From Kribbella sp. VKM Ac-2569 (GTDB lineage Bacteria; Actinomycetota; Actinomycetes; Propionibacteriales; Kribbellaceae): 64,000 bases of DNA. How positions within the stretch are numbered: position 1 is the first letter of the stretch; the number at the start of each line of letters is the position of its first letter. Location: NCBI RefSeq assembly GCF_004216905.1, contig NZ_SGXJ01000001.1:992001-1056000 (forward strand). Direction: 5' to 3'. The notes beneath the pieces were generated by a model. It did no database searches, was not told where the DNA came from, and saw only the letters and a list, made by a program, of their open reading frames with translations. Below, in pieces: positions 25,925-33,989 of this stretch. Both the position numbers and the translations under genes were made by a program.

Positions 25925-27175
25925 TCAGGTTCGGAGGAGGTTGTTGATGGTGGTGGTGTGGTTGGCGAGGATTCGGGCGGGGTCGGCGCCCAGGACGTGC
26001 TGGAGGACTGTGGCGTAGACGTCGCGGAAGTCGGTGGTGGACTTCAGGTCGCCGTTCGACAGGTCCGTCAGGCTGGGCTGTTCGCCGTAGAAGCCTCCGG
26101 TCACCTTCTCGCCGAGGACGAAGACCGGGCCGGCCGTGCCGTGGTCGGTGCCGTCGCTGCCGTTCGCCTGCACGCGGCGGCCGAACTCGGAGTACACGAG
26201 GACGACGGCGTTCTTCCCGCGGTCTGTCCGCTGTAGCCGTTGCACGAACGGCGTCAGCGCACCGTCGAGCTCGGTCAGCAACCGCTGTTGGGTCCCGCGT
26301 TCGTCCGCATGCGTGTCGAAGCCGCCGAGGGAAGCGGAGTACGCCCGCGTCGGTACGCCGGCCTCGATCAGCCCGGCGATCAGTTCGAGTTGCGCGCCGA
26401 GCTGCGAGGCACCGCCCGCGGACGCGCCTTTCGTGCGCTCCTCGTCGTCCTCGTCCTCCTGCTCATGACCACTCCGAACCGCCTTCCCCAACACCTGCGC
26501 CGCGTTCTGCAGATCCTGCACCGACTTGGCTGCCCGCGCCTGCCAGGGCCCCTCCCCCGGACTCGGCTTACCCAGCGCCGCGTACGCCGTACCTAAGGCG
26601 CCGCCAGGCAAAGCCAACCCGCGCAACGGCAGCGATGCTGCGGCCGTGGTCTCGCCGGCGAGCAACGGCGGCAAGGTCGGCTCGACGGAGACCGCCCGCA
26701 GCGGGTCCGCACCGGTCGCGTCCAGCCAGCGGCCGAGCCACCCGGTCGGTACCGGCGACTTCGGCGACGCCGTCTGCCAGATCGCCATCGACCGGAAGTG
26801 ACTGCGATCGGGCTCCGGATAGCCGACGCCGCGCACGATCGCGAGCCGCTTGCTGTCCCACAACCCCTTCAGGCCCTTCATCCCCGGGTTCAGCCCGAGC
26901 CCATCGCCGAGGTCCAGCACGTCGTCGCCCGCGTACGCCAAGTCCGGCCGAGCCTTCTGGTACGCCGGATCCGCCGCCGGGACGACTGTGTTGAGTCCGT
27001 CGTTCCCGCCGTACAACGTGATCACGACCAGCACCGACTGATCGGTCGGCAGCGGATCGTCGACGGCCGCGGCCATCAGGTCGGACCAGTTCACCTGGGT
27101 CGCCCCAGCGGCCAGCGCACCAGCCGCGGTCACCCCGCTGAGCGTCAGGAACCGTCGTCTCGTCAGATTGTCCAC
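25925..27175 (-). CDS. DUF1501 family Tat-exported protein
   Basis: 416 residues from GTG 27175, with AGGAGAATT upstream. A twin-arginine signal (TRRRFLTLSGVTAAGALAAG) shows export in folded form. The DUF1501 body resembles the sulfatase/phosphatase fold: LVVITLYGGNDGLNTVVP near the N-terminus, YPEPDRSHFRSMAIWQT, an AVVLVYSEFGRRVQANGSDG loop and DHGTAGPVFVLG. The family has unknown function and is almost always encoded beside DUF1800, as here (7 nt downstream of that gene). The pair probably acts together outside the membrane. Confidence 0.93.
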   Translation of the reverse strand: MDNLTRRRFLTLSGVTAAGALAAGATQVNWSDLMAAAVDDPLPTDQSVLVVITLYGGNDGLNTVVPAADPAYQKARPDLAYAGDDVLDLGDGLGLNPGMKGLKGLWDSKRLAIVRGVGYPEPDRSHFRSMAIWQTASPKSPVPTGWLGRWLDATGADPLRAVSVEPTLPPLLAGETTAAASLPLRGLALPGGALGTAYAALGKPSPGEGPWQARAAKSVQDLQNAAQVLGKAVRSGHEQEDEDDEERTKGASAGGASQLGAQLELIAGLIEAGVPTRAYSASLGGFDTHADERGTQQRLLTELDGALTPFVQRLQRTDRGKNAVVLVYSEFGRRVQANGSDGTDHGTAGPVFVLGEKVTGGFYGEQPSLTDLSNGDLKSTTDFRDVYATVLQHVLGADPARILANHTTTINNLLRT

Positions 27176-27182
27176 AATTCTC

Positions 27183-28610
27183 CTATCCGCTCACGACGTA
27201 CTCGGGTGCGCACGCCGCGACCGCAGTCAGCTGCGCTGGATCCTTCACACCGGCCAGCGCCGACCGGGTCCGCTCGGACCAGCTGTCGACACCGAGCAGT
27301 GCGCCGACCGCGCTCACTCGATCCGTTGCGTTGTCGACAATCGACAGGTCGGCCTTCTTCGCCAACTGCTGCGCGAGTTGCAGCCGCGTCACACCGGCAG
27401 ACGTGGTCAGCCAGCTCGCACCGGCCGGCCAACCACCGACGCTCGGCGGGCGATACGGCAACTGGCCCATCCCCCGCAGCCCCGCGAGCAACTTGGTCTG
27501 TTCCTTCTCGGCCAGCTTCCCCGGCCGCACTCCCAGCGCCCGCAGCAAACCGACCGCCCACTCCACCGGCTGCTTCACCAGACTCGCCGCTGGATCGCGG
27601 AACCCCGCCTCACCAACCATTGCCGTCAGCAACGACCTCACATCCCGGCTGCTACCGTACGCCGTATTCAGCCGGGCAACCGTGGCCGCATCGGGCGGCG
27701 TCGCCGACACCAACCGGAACCACAACCGCCCGATCACGAACCCGGCCGACGCGGGATGTGCCAACGCGAGCCCCGCGAAGTCCTTCGCGTCGAAGTCGCC
27801 GGTCTTGCCGAGCACCGCCTTCGTCCCGGAGTCGAACCGCCGGCGCTGGAACGTCGCGCCGTCTTCCCGCAGCACCCACCCGGTCAGGCAGCGAGCGCCC
27901 TGTGCAACATCCGCCTCCTGGTAGTGGCCGATGCCGAGCGTGAACAGCTCCATGAACTCGCGGGCCAGGTTCTCGTTCGGCGAACCCTTGCGATTTCGTT
28001 GACCATCCAGCCATCGGATCGTGGCATTGTCGACAATCATCGCCTGCGCGAGGTCGCCGAACCGGCCGAGGGCGAGCCGGCGCTGGGTCTGGTTCTGCGC
28101 CAGCATCCAGGCCGCGTTGCGGACCTTCTGGTTGCTGGTTGCGAAGTGCCCGTGCCAGAACCAGGTCAGCCGCTCCCCTGCGGTCCGGCTCACCACCATC
28201 CGGTCGAGCCACCAGATCGTCAGCTTGCGTTCCTGCGCGGCCCGCTGCCGATTGGCAGCCTTCTTCGCGTCCCGATCCTTCTCCGCGTCCGGGCTCTTCT
28301 CCGCGTCCGGGCTCCTCTCCGCATCCTGGCCTGGCTTCTTCGCGTCCCGGTCCTGCTTGTTCGGCTTCGCCGGCGGCTCGAGCCCGGTCGGTACGGCGAT
28401 CGCCGCCGCGGCCGCATCCGCACCCGGACCGAGCAGGCGCCGTACGGTCGCGTCGACGCCGGCCTCTAGGTCGCCCGGCGCGGGCCCGAAGCCCAGCCGA
28501 TCGTTCAGCCGCCGCACGACGGCTCTCTCGCTGATCCCGGTCATGCTCCCGATCGTGTCCAGCGCACGGCCGCCGGGCCAGGATCCGGCGGCCTTCTTCA
28601 GCGGATCCAC
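27183..28610 (-). CDS. DUF1800 family protein
   Basis: 475 residues from ATG 28610; ATG 28544 (MTGISERAVVRRLNDRLGFG) is an alternative nearer the usual family start. The DUF1800 core is helical: LTWFWHGHFATSNQKV, then NLAREFMELFTLGIGHY and CLTGWVL. Between about residues 85 and 125 lies an Asp/Lys/Ala-rich insertion made of short repeats. No signal peptide is obvious. It is first in the operon with the DUF1501 gene. The biochemical role of the pair is not known. Confidence 0.9.
   Translation of the reverse strand: MDPLKKAAGSWPGGRALDTIGSMTGISERAVVRRLNDRLGFGPAPGDLEAGVDATVRRLLGPGADAAAAAIAVPTGLEPPAKPNKQDRDAKKPGQDAERSPDAEKSPDAEKDRDAKKAANRQRAAQERKLTIWWLDRMVVSRTAGERLTWFWHGHFATSNQKVRNAAWMLAQNQTQRRLALGRFGDLAQAMIVDNATIRWLDGQRNRKGSPNENLAREFMELFTLGIGHYQEADVAQGARCLTGWVLREDGATFQRRRFDSGTKAVLGKTGDFDAKDFAGLALAHPASAGFVIGRLWFRLVSATPPDAATVARLNTAYGSSRDVRSLLTAMVGEAGFRDPAASLVKQPVEWAVGLLRALGVRPGKLAEKEQTKLLAGLRGMGQLPYRPPSVGGWPAGASWLTTSAGVTRLQLAQQLAKKADLSIVDNATDRVSAVGALLGVDSWSERTRSALAGVKDPAQLTAVAACAPEYVVSG
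28261..28355 (-). repeat. In-frame tandem repeats coding for a charged linker in the DUF1800 gene
   Basis: Units of about 18 bp (CTTCTCCGCGTCCGGGCT and variants on the plus strand) repeat four to five times and code for DAEKSPDAEKDRDAKK-like peptide. Their copy number could vary by slippage. They probably form a flexible, exposed linker. Confidence 0.7.
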
Positions 28611-28618
28611 AGGTTCGA

Positions 28619-28657
28619 GTAGACAGCGTCTATCGGATTCCTGTAGACACTGTCTAC
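28619..28657. promoter_or_regulatory. Twin 15-bp palindromes between DUF1800 and DMT transporter genes
   Basis: GTAGACAGCGTCTAT (28619-28633) and GTAGACACTGTCTAC (28643-28657) are two operator-like inverted repeats 24 bp apart, the second perfect. The second overlaps a -10 (GACACT, 28646-28651) and touches the GTG at 28658, so a bound repressor would block the transporter. No regulator gene is adjacent. Confidence 0.65.
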
Positions 28658-29434
28658 GTGATCGCCTTGGGCCTGCTGACGGCCTCCGCCTGCTGCCACG
28701 CGGCCTGGAACCTGCTGCTCAAGCGCAGCGGCCTGGGCGGTCCGGCGTTCGTCTGGCTGTGCGGCCTGCTGACGCTGCCCGTCTCGATCGTCCTGCTCGT
28801 TCGCGGCTCACTCCAGACGGTCTGGTGGGCTGGGTTGGTGAGCATGGCGCTGCACACGACGTACGCCGTCACGCTGCAGAAGGCGTATGCGCTCGGGGAG
28901 TTCTCTACGGTGTACCCGGTCAGCCGGGGTACGGCGCCGGCGCTGGTGACGGTCGCCGCGATGCCGCCGCATCCTCAGGTGTACGTCGGCGCCGCCCTGG
29001 TGCTGGCCGGCGTACTGATCCTCGATCCACCGCATTCACAGCGGCGCAACGTCGCGCTCGGGTTGGCGGTGGCGGGGTGTACGGCGGCGTACACGTTGTG
29101 GGATGCGTTCGCGGTCGACGCGTTGCAGGTCGACGTGCTCTCGTATCTGGCGGTCGCGAACGTGGCGCAGATCGTCGTGTTGTCGACAATCGTCCGCGAC
29201 TTCCGCGGCGCGGTCCGGCCATGGCGGGCCGCCGTACCGATCGCGGTGTTGATGCCGGCCAGCTACGGGCTGGTGTTGCTGGCGTTGTCGTTCGCCTCGG
29301 TCGGCACGGTTGCGGTCGGTCGGACGCTGAACGTCGTCCTCGGCGCACTGCTCGGCGCAGTCGTGCTCCGCGAGCGGCCACGTGTCGCCGGGCTGGTCGT
29401 GGTGGTGGCCGGCGTATTTCTAGTGAGTGTGTGA
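28658..29434 (+). CDS. EamA/DMT-family membrane transporter
   Basis: 258 residues and eight to nine hydrophobic helices, slightly short for a 10-helix drug/metabolite transporter. The N-terminus IALGLLTASACCHAAWNLLL and the repeated LPVSIVLLVRGSLQT and GLVVVVAGVFLVSV segments fit the family. YAVTLQKAYALGEFSTVYPVSRGTAP is typical of its conserved loop. GTG 28658 has no Shine-Dalgarno and starts right after the palindromic operator, implying a leaderless, repressible gene. It probably exports a small metabolite; the substrate is unknown. Confidence 0.88.
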   Translation: MIALGLLTASACCHAAWNLLLKRSGLGGPAFVWLCGLLTLPVSIVLLVRGSLQTVWWAGLVSMALHTTYAVTLQKAYALGEFSTVYPVSRGTAPALVTVAAMPPHPQVYVGAALVLAGVLILDPPHSQRRNVALGLAVAGCTAAYTLWDAFAVDALQVDVLSYLAVANVAQIVVLSTIVRDFRGAVRPWRAAVPIAVLMPASYGLVLLALSFASVGTVAVGRTLNVVLGALLGAVVLRERPRVAGLVVVVAGVFLVSV

Positions 29435-29445
29435 GAGGAGCTCCA

Positions 29446-30105
29446 ATGCGGGATCTGGTGTGTTTGCACGCAGGTACGAGCGGACCGTCGACCTGGGACC
29501 GCTTCGTGCCCGAGTTCGAGGCGTTGGGCTATCGGGTGCACCGTCCGACGCTGCTGGGCCACGGGAGCGCTCCACGACGCCGCCCGTACCGCCTCGACGA
29601 CTTCCGGGACCAGGTACTGCGTGAACTCGACGGCTTGGACCGCGTGACCTTTGTCGGCAACTCACTCGGAGCCTTCGTGGCGAGCGCAGTTGCCGTCGCC
29701 GAGCCCGAGCGAGTCGACCGCCTGGTCCTCGAGGAACTGCCGGTTCCGCCACGCGATGCCGCGGACACCGCACCAACCACGCGCCCGATGCCCGCGCTAG
29801 CACTGCTAGCGGCCGGCTGGCTGACCCGACGCAAAAGCGATCCCCTCCTCCTACGAGACGTCATCGCAGACCTCCGCCGCCCGCGGCCCAGTTGGTGGGC
29901 CGGACTGCCGACCGTGCAAGCACCGACCTTGCTGCTCGCGGGCGGGCCCAAGAGCCACCTGGACCAGACCCGCTTCCCCCTCGTCGCGGAAACGATGCCG
30001 ACGGCAACCGTCACCACGATCGACGCCGGCCACCGGATCCACAGCAAGGCGCCGGATCGCTGGCTGGACATCGTTCGCGGTTTCCTTGCATTCAAGGGCG
30101 CTTGA
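29446..30105 (+). CDS. Alpha/beta-fold hydrolase
   Basis: 219 residues from ATG 29446, with GAGAGGAG upstream. The fold is recognisable: LVCLHAGTSGPSTWDRFVP (oxyanion strand), PTLLGHGSAPR, the nucleophile elbow FVGNSLGAF (Ser in GNSLG), the late strand PTLLLAGGP and a C-terminal His (IDAGHRIHSKAP). The lid region is short. The family covers esterases, lipases and related enzymes, so the substrate is open. It starts 11 nt after the transporter stop and is probably co-transcribed. Confidence 0.9.
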   Translation: MRDLVCLHAGTSGPSTWDRFVPEFEALGYRVHRPTLLGHGSAPRRRPYRLDDFRDQVLRELDGLDRVTFVGNSLGAFVASAVAVAEPERVDRLVLEELPVPPRDAADTAPTTRPMPALALLAAGWLTRRKSDPLLLRDVIADLRRPRPSWWAGLPTVQAPTLLLAGGPKSHLDQTRFPLVAETMPTATVTTIDAGHRIHSKAPDRWLDIVRGFLAFKGA

Positions 30106-30110
30106 GCTTT

Positions 30111-30116
30111 TAGGGT
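30111..30116 (+). promoter_or_regulatory. -10 box TAGGGT before the VOC-like remnant
   Basis: TAGGGT ends 7 nt before the ATG at 30124, without a Shine-Dalgarno, matching the leaderless pattern seen elsewhere in the window. Confidence 0.4.
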
Positions 30117-30123
30117 TCTTGGC

Positions 30124-30345
30124 ATGACTCAGATGAGGATCGCCCGGCCCAGCACCGACCTCGCGGCGATCGAGCGGTTCTACCTCGACGGCCCGGAGCC
30201 GGACGACCTGGTCGAGCGGCTCGTCGCGGCCGGCGGAACCGTCGTACCGTCGCGCAACCCGTACTGGGACACTTGGGGTGTGACAATCGTGGATCCAGAT
30301 TCGTACCGGTTGGTTCTGTGCACCCGCTCCTGGAGCAACCGATGA
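30124..30345 (+). pseudogene. VOC/glyoxalase-family protein with the central part deleted
   Basis: 73 residues, where the family has about 115-125. The start (MTQMRIARPSTDLAAIERFY) matches the first beta-alpha unit of a VOC protein, and the end (LVERLVAAGGTVVPSRNPYW then VDPDSYRLVLC) matches the last. The central strands and a metal-ligand position are missing. The frame is kept, consistent with an in-frame deletion of roughly 130 bp. The stop overlaps the next ATG, so it may still be translated, for coupling if nothing else. Confidence 0.7.
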
Positions 30346-30764
30346 GCCGGGCGGAAACTCTCCTCGAGCGGATCGGGACCCACGGGCTCGGCGTGCTGGT
30401 CACGATCAAGCGGGACGGCCGGCCGCAGCTGTCCAACGTGACGTACGTGTTCGACGGGACGCGTGTGCGCGTGTCGCTCACCGACGGGCGGGCGAAGACC
30501 AGGAACCTGCGCCGCGACCCCCGCGCCAGCCTGTACGTCGACGGTCCCCGCGGCCGCTCGTACGTCGTACTCGAGGGCAAGGCCGACCTCAGCCCGGTCG
30601 CCGCCGAGCCGTACGACGCGGTGGTCGAGGACCTCGTCGACTACTACCGGACCGCGTCCGGCGAGCACCCGGACTGGGACGAGTACCGCGCGGTGATGGT
30701 GCAGGACAAGCGGTTGATGTTCTCGATGACCGTCGAGCACGCGTACGGCATGCCTAAGCCGTGA
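30342..30764 (+). CDS. PPOX-class F420/FMN-dependent oxidoreductase
   Basis: 140 residues from ATG 30342, overlapping the previous stop (ATGA). It is a split-barrel flavin/F420-binding fold: GLGVLVTIKRDGRPQLSNVT, VRVSLTDGRAKTRNLRRDPR and ASLYVDGPRG, typical of Rv2074/Rv1155-like proteins, which reduce small substrates with F420H2 or FMN. The C-terminus YRAVMVQDKRLMFSMTVEHA also fits. Its last 11 bp overlap the convergent AraC gene. Substrate unknown. Confidence 0.92.
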   Translation: MSRAETLLERIGTHGLGVLVTIKRDGRPQLSNVTYVFDGTRVRVSLTDGRAKTRNLRRDPRASLYVDGPRGRSYVVLEGKADLSPVAAEPYDAVVEDLVDYYRTASGEHPDWDEYRAVMVQDKRLMFSMTVEHAYGMPKP

Positions 30765-31731
30765 CTGCCTCGTCCGGATCGTCGGTGACGCGCGTTGCCC
30801 GAACGGCCTCCCGGTAGCGCCGAGGGGCAACGCCGTTGACGCGTTTGAACGCGTTGCTGAACGCGCTGTCAGAGGTATAACCGAGCGAGCGCGCTAGGGC
30901 GGACAGTGGCTGGTCGTCGTCGCGAAGGGCCCGCTCGGCGAGGCGCATCCGCCAATTGAGTAGGTACGTCAGCGGCGGGACGCCGGCGACGGAGCGGAAG
31001 CGTTCGGCGAACGTCGTACGCGACATCGCCGCCGCCTGGGCCAGTTCCTCGAGCTGCCAGGCGCGACCGGGTCGCTCGTGCATCAACTGAAGCGCCGGCG
31101 CGATCCGTTCGTCGGCGATCGCGCGGAGCCAGCCGACCGGCAGCGACTCGGCCTCGGCCAGGCAGGCGCGCAATGCCTCGAGGAAGAGCAGGTGGGCGAG
31201 GTCGTCGGCGGCCAGGCTCGCACCGGGCGCCGTGGTCGATGCCTCGCGCAACAACCTGTCGAGCAACCAGCGGAACGTCGCGGCGCGTTCGTCGGTGGCG
31301 CGGAGGTGGATGACCGGCGGGAGGGCGCGCATCAGGACCTCCTCGCCGGTGCGGTTCAGGGACACGTGACCGCCGATGCCGACCACCTTCGGACCGACGC
31401 CGGTGTCGACGCCGCTGCCGAACCGCGCGATCGGACCGTCTGCGGCACCGAACGCCTCGACCGCGTCCCCGACCGGGACGGTGTCCGAGTTGCCCTTCAC
31501 GAACTCGTGCCGCCCGTCGAAGAGAACGACATCGCCCGGCTCCAGTTCGATCCGGCCGGTCCGCAGCTCCGCGCCGAAGTCGATCCAGCAGGTGCCCTCG
31601 ACCGCTGCGGTGAACTTGAGGCGCCCAGTGGCCGGGTACCGCAGAGCCCACTCGCCGATTGCCTCGAAGCCGAGGGAGACATGGCAGTGCGCCTCGGTGA
31701 GCGCGAGGGTGTCGGCGAGCGGATCGACCAT
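30754..31731 (-). CDS. AraC-family regulator with cupin-like sensing domain
   Basis: 325 residues. ATG 31731 is chosen because a promoter (TTGAGA, 17 bp, GATAGT) ends 6 nt before it; an in-frame ATG at 31770 lies upstream of that promoter. The N-terminal AraC_binding_2/cupin_6 domain (WALRYPATGRLKFTAAVEG, ELEPGDVVLFDGRHEFV) binds an effector. C-terminal double helix-turn-helix: WQLEELAQAAAMSRTTFAERF and PLSALARSLGYTSDSAFSNAF with the final FKRVNGVAPRRYR. It is divergent from the SDR gene, which it probably controls. Confidence 0.92.
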   Translation of the reverse strand: MVDPLADTLALTEAHCHVSLGFEAIGEWALRYPATGRLKFTAAVEGTCWIDFGAELRTGRIELEPGDVVLFDGRHEFVKGNSDTVPVGDAVEAFGAADGPIARFGSGVDTGVGPKVVGIGGHVSLNRTGEEVLMRALPPVIHLRATDERAATFRWLLDRLLREASTTAPGASLAADDLAHLLFLEALRACLAEAESLPVGWLRAIADERIAPALQLMHERPGRAWQLEELAQAAAMSRTTFAERFRSVAGVPPLTYLLNWRMRLAERALRDDDQPLSALARSLGYTSDSAFSNAFKRVNGVAPRRYREAVRATRVTDDPDEAVTA

Positions 31732-31737
31732 CTCCGT

Positions 31738-31766
31738 ACTATCGCGCAAGTATTCGGCACTCTCAA
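31738..31766 (-). promoter_or_regulatory. Promoter of the AraC-type regulator (TTGAGA-N17-GATAGT)
   Basis: On the minus strand TTGAGA (31766-31761), a 17-bp spacer and GATAGT (31743-31738) are followed after 6 nt by the ATG. Hexamers and spacing fit the main vegetative sigma factor and imply a leaderless mRNA. Confidence 0.6.
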
Positions 31767-31805
31767 GCATTCTGCGTCCGGATCAACGCTCGTAGCGTCG
31801 GAGAC

Positions 31806-32789
31806 ATGCAAACACCAATGGGATCCGGATTCACCGCGGCGTCGACGACGGACGACGTACTCGACGGCATCGACCTGAACGGGAAAGTCGCGATCGTCAC
31901 CGGCGGATACTCCGGTCTGGGCAAGGAGACGGTCCGCGCCTTCCGGGCGGCCGGGGCCGAGGTCGTCGTCCCCGCGCGGGACGTCGCACGCGCCACCGGG
32001 GAGCTGTCCGATGTCGAAGGAGTGGTCGTCGACGAGCTCGATCTGCTCGATCCGGCGAGCATCGACGCGTTCGCGGACAGGTTCCTGGCCAGCGGGCGGG
32101 CGCTGCACGTGCTGGTGAACAGCGCGGGGATCATGGCGAACCCCCTGACCCGGGACGCGCGCGGGTACGAGTCGCAGTTCGCGACGAACCATCTCGGGCA
32201 TTTCCAGCTGACCACGCGGCTCCTGCCGGCGTTGCGGCAGGCCGATGGGGCGCGGGTGGTGGCGGTGTCGTCGCGCGGACACCGGTACGGCGCGGTCGAC
32301 TTCGACGACCCGAACTTCCGGCACCGGACGTACGCGCCGTACCTGGCGTACGGGCAGTCGAAGACGGCGAACGTCCTGTTCGCGGTCGAACTGGACGAGC
32401 GCGAACGGGCCAACGGGATCCGCGCGTTCGCGGTGCATCCCGGCAGCATCATCACGCACCTGGCGCGGTACTCGAACCGCGAGACGTTGCGGCAGGGCGG
32501 GTTCCTGGACGAGAACTACGAGCCGATCATCGACCCGGCGCGCGGGCTGAAGACGGTAGAGCAGGGCGCAGCGACGCAGGTGTGGTGCGCGGTGAGTCCA
32601 CAGCTCGACGGGTACGGCGGGGTGTACTGCGAGGACGTCGACATCGCGGCAGTGCACACGTCCGACGTACCGGACACCGACGTGCTGGCGGTGACTCCCG
32701 GCCCGTTCGGCGTACTCCCCTATGCCATCGACCGGGACAACGCCGCGCGGCTGTGGGCACTGAGTGAGGAACTTCTCGACCTCGGATAA
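31806..32789 (+). CDS. Short-chain dehydrogenase/reductase (retinol-dehydrogenase-like)
   Basis: 327 residues. The Rossmann glycine motif is VTGGYSGLGKETV (about 31-43), the NSAG motif is VLVNSAGIM, and the catalytic pair is YLAYGQSKTANVL (Tyr and Lys). The C-terminal part after about 215 is longer than in minimal SDRs and contains EQGAATQVWCAVSPQLDGYG, as in WWOX/retinol-dehydrogenase-like bacterial enzymes. It reduces or oxidises an unidentified alcohol/carbonyl with NAD(P). TAGCGT ends 7 nt before the ATG. Divergent from the AraC regulator with 74 nt between. Confidence 0.93.
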   Translation: MQTPMGSGFTAASTTDDVLDGIDLNGKVAIVTGGYSGLGKETVRAFRAAGAEVVVPARDVARATGELSDVEGVVVDELDLLDPASIDAFADRFLASGRALHVLVNSAGIMANPLTRDARGYESQFATNHLGHFQLTTRLLPALRQADGARVVAVSSRGHRYGAVDFDDPNFRHRTYAPYLAYGQSKTANVLFAVELDERERANGIRAFAVHPGSIITHLARYSNRETLRQGGFLDENYEPIIDPARGLKTVEQGAATQVWCAVSPQLDGYGGVYCEDVDIAAVHTSDVPDTDVLAVTPGPFGVLPYAIDRDNAARLWALSEELLDLG

Positions 32790-32814
32790 CCAGGTGCGGT
32801 AACCGGCCGTCACG

Positions 32815-33825
32815 GTGGACGCTGTGGACGTGGACATCATCAAGCTGTCACCCGACGACGAGGCCGGCTGCATCGAGGCCGTCGCCGTACAGAATGCTGC
32901 CGTGAAGCAGGACTGCCCGGAGATGCTCGTGGCGACCCCACGAGGGTTCGCGGACATGCTGCGGTACGGCTGGGACATGGATCCCCAGCAGGCCTTCCTG
33001 GCGCGGGACGACGACGGCACGGCTGTCGGGCTGCTCGTCGTGTCGCAGCCGACGTACGACAACACGAACCAGGTGTGGTTCGACCTGGCGGTCCATCCGG
33101 ACCATCGTGACGGCGCGGTCGAGGCGGCGCTGATCGAGCACGTCGAGCAGCTCGGCCGCGACAACGGACGCACCGTCATCGGGTACGGCGGCTTCGACCT
33201 GCCCGAGGCGATCGCGCTGGCGGACAAGCACGGGTACGAGCGGAAGGCCGTCGAGGTGAACCGCCGCCAGGAGCTGACCGGTCTCGACTGGTCGATCGTG
33301 CAGTCGCTGTACGACGAGGCGGTCGCGGCGTCGACGGCGTACGAGCTGGTCACGCTCACCGGAGCGCTGCCGGACGACATGCTCGACGGGATGATCGCGG
33401 TCGCCGCGTCCATCAACGACGCCCCGAAGGACGACCTGGACATCGAGGACGACGTCTACAGCACGGAGCGGTTGCGCGCGTACGAAGAGGCGCAGGCGAA
33501 GAGCGACCACACGCTCCACCGCATCGTCGCGCGGGAGAAGGCCACTGGCGCGCTCGCCGGTCACACCGTCGTTGCGGTCGAGCGCGAGCGTCCGCACATC
33601 GGCCACCAGCACGACACCGCAGTCGCCCGCGATCACCGCGGTCACCGGCTGGGCGCCCTGCTGAAGTCCGCGATGCTCCTGAAGCTCCGCGACGCCGAGC
33701 CGGCACTGGCCCAGATCGACACCTGGAACGCCGAGTCCAACGACCACATGATCAGCATCAACGAACAACTCAACTACAAGATCGTCGCCCGATTCCTGGC
33801 CTACCAGAAGACAATCCAGCCGTAG
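32815..33825 (+). CDS. Double GNAT acetyltransferase
   Basis: 336 residues from GTG 32815; GTG 32824 is also possible. The N-terminal GNAT unit is at about 8-155 (VWFDLAVHPDHRDGAVEAAL) and the C-terminal unit at about 175-330 (DTAVARDHRGHRLGALLKSAM, with the acetyl-CoA loop R-G-H-R-L-G). The first unit's acetyl-CoA loop is degenerate (DHRDGAVE), so probably only the second is active. The end, SINEQLNYKIVARFLAYQ, is the usual last strand. Substrate unknown. It is followed by palindromic element B. Confidence 0.9.
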   Translation: MDAVDVDIIKLSPDDEAGCIEAVAVQNAAVKQDCPEMLVATPRGFADMLRYGWDMDPQQAFLARDDDGTAVGLLVVSQPTYDNTNQVWFDLAVHPDHRDGAVEAALIEHVEQLGRDNGRTVIGYGGFDLPEAIALADKHGYERKAVEVNRRQELTGLDWSIVQSLYDEAVAASTAYELVTLTGALPDDMLDGMIAVAASINDAPKDDLDIEDDVYSTERLRAYEEAQAKSDHTLHRIVAREKATGALAGHTVVAVERERPHIGHQHDTAVARDHRGHRLGALLKSAMLLKLRDAEPALAQIDTWNAESNDHMISINEQLNYKIVARFLAYQKTIQP

Positions 33826-33826
33826 C

Positions 33827-33958
33827 GGCCAGATCCCCATTTGCTGGGTGGGACCAGCGAATTTGCTGGGTGGACCAGCGAAATGCGGGGTTCTCCACCG
33901 TGAACCAGGGTGCAGAACCCCGCATATGCCTGGCTTACCCAGCAAATTGGGGATGGCC
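33827..33958. repeat. Long palindromic element B between convergent genes
   Basis: A 132-bp imperfect palindrome. Outer arms carry ATCCCCATTTGCTGGGT and its near complement ACCCAGCAAATTGGGGAT; inner arms are GCGGGGTTCT/AGAACCCCGC around CACC-GGGTG. The left arm has a tandem duplication (two units near TTTGCTGGGTGGACCAGCGA, 33840-33881). Its core and arm words match element A (25799-25893). It lies between two convergent acetyltransferase genes. Confidence 0.8.
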
Positions 33959-33989
33959 GGCGCGCCGCGAGGCACGGCGGCTGGTGCTG

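Noticed and set aside
28619-28657. Terminator between the DUF1800 and transporter genes
   Set aside because: The genes are divergent, the palindromes are short with a one-base loop, and they abut a start codon, which fits an operator better.
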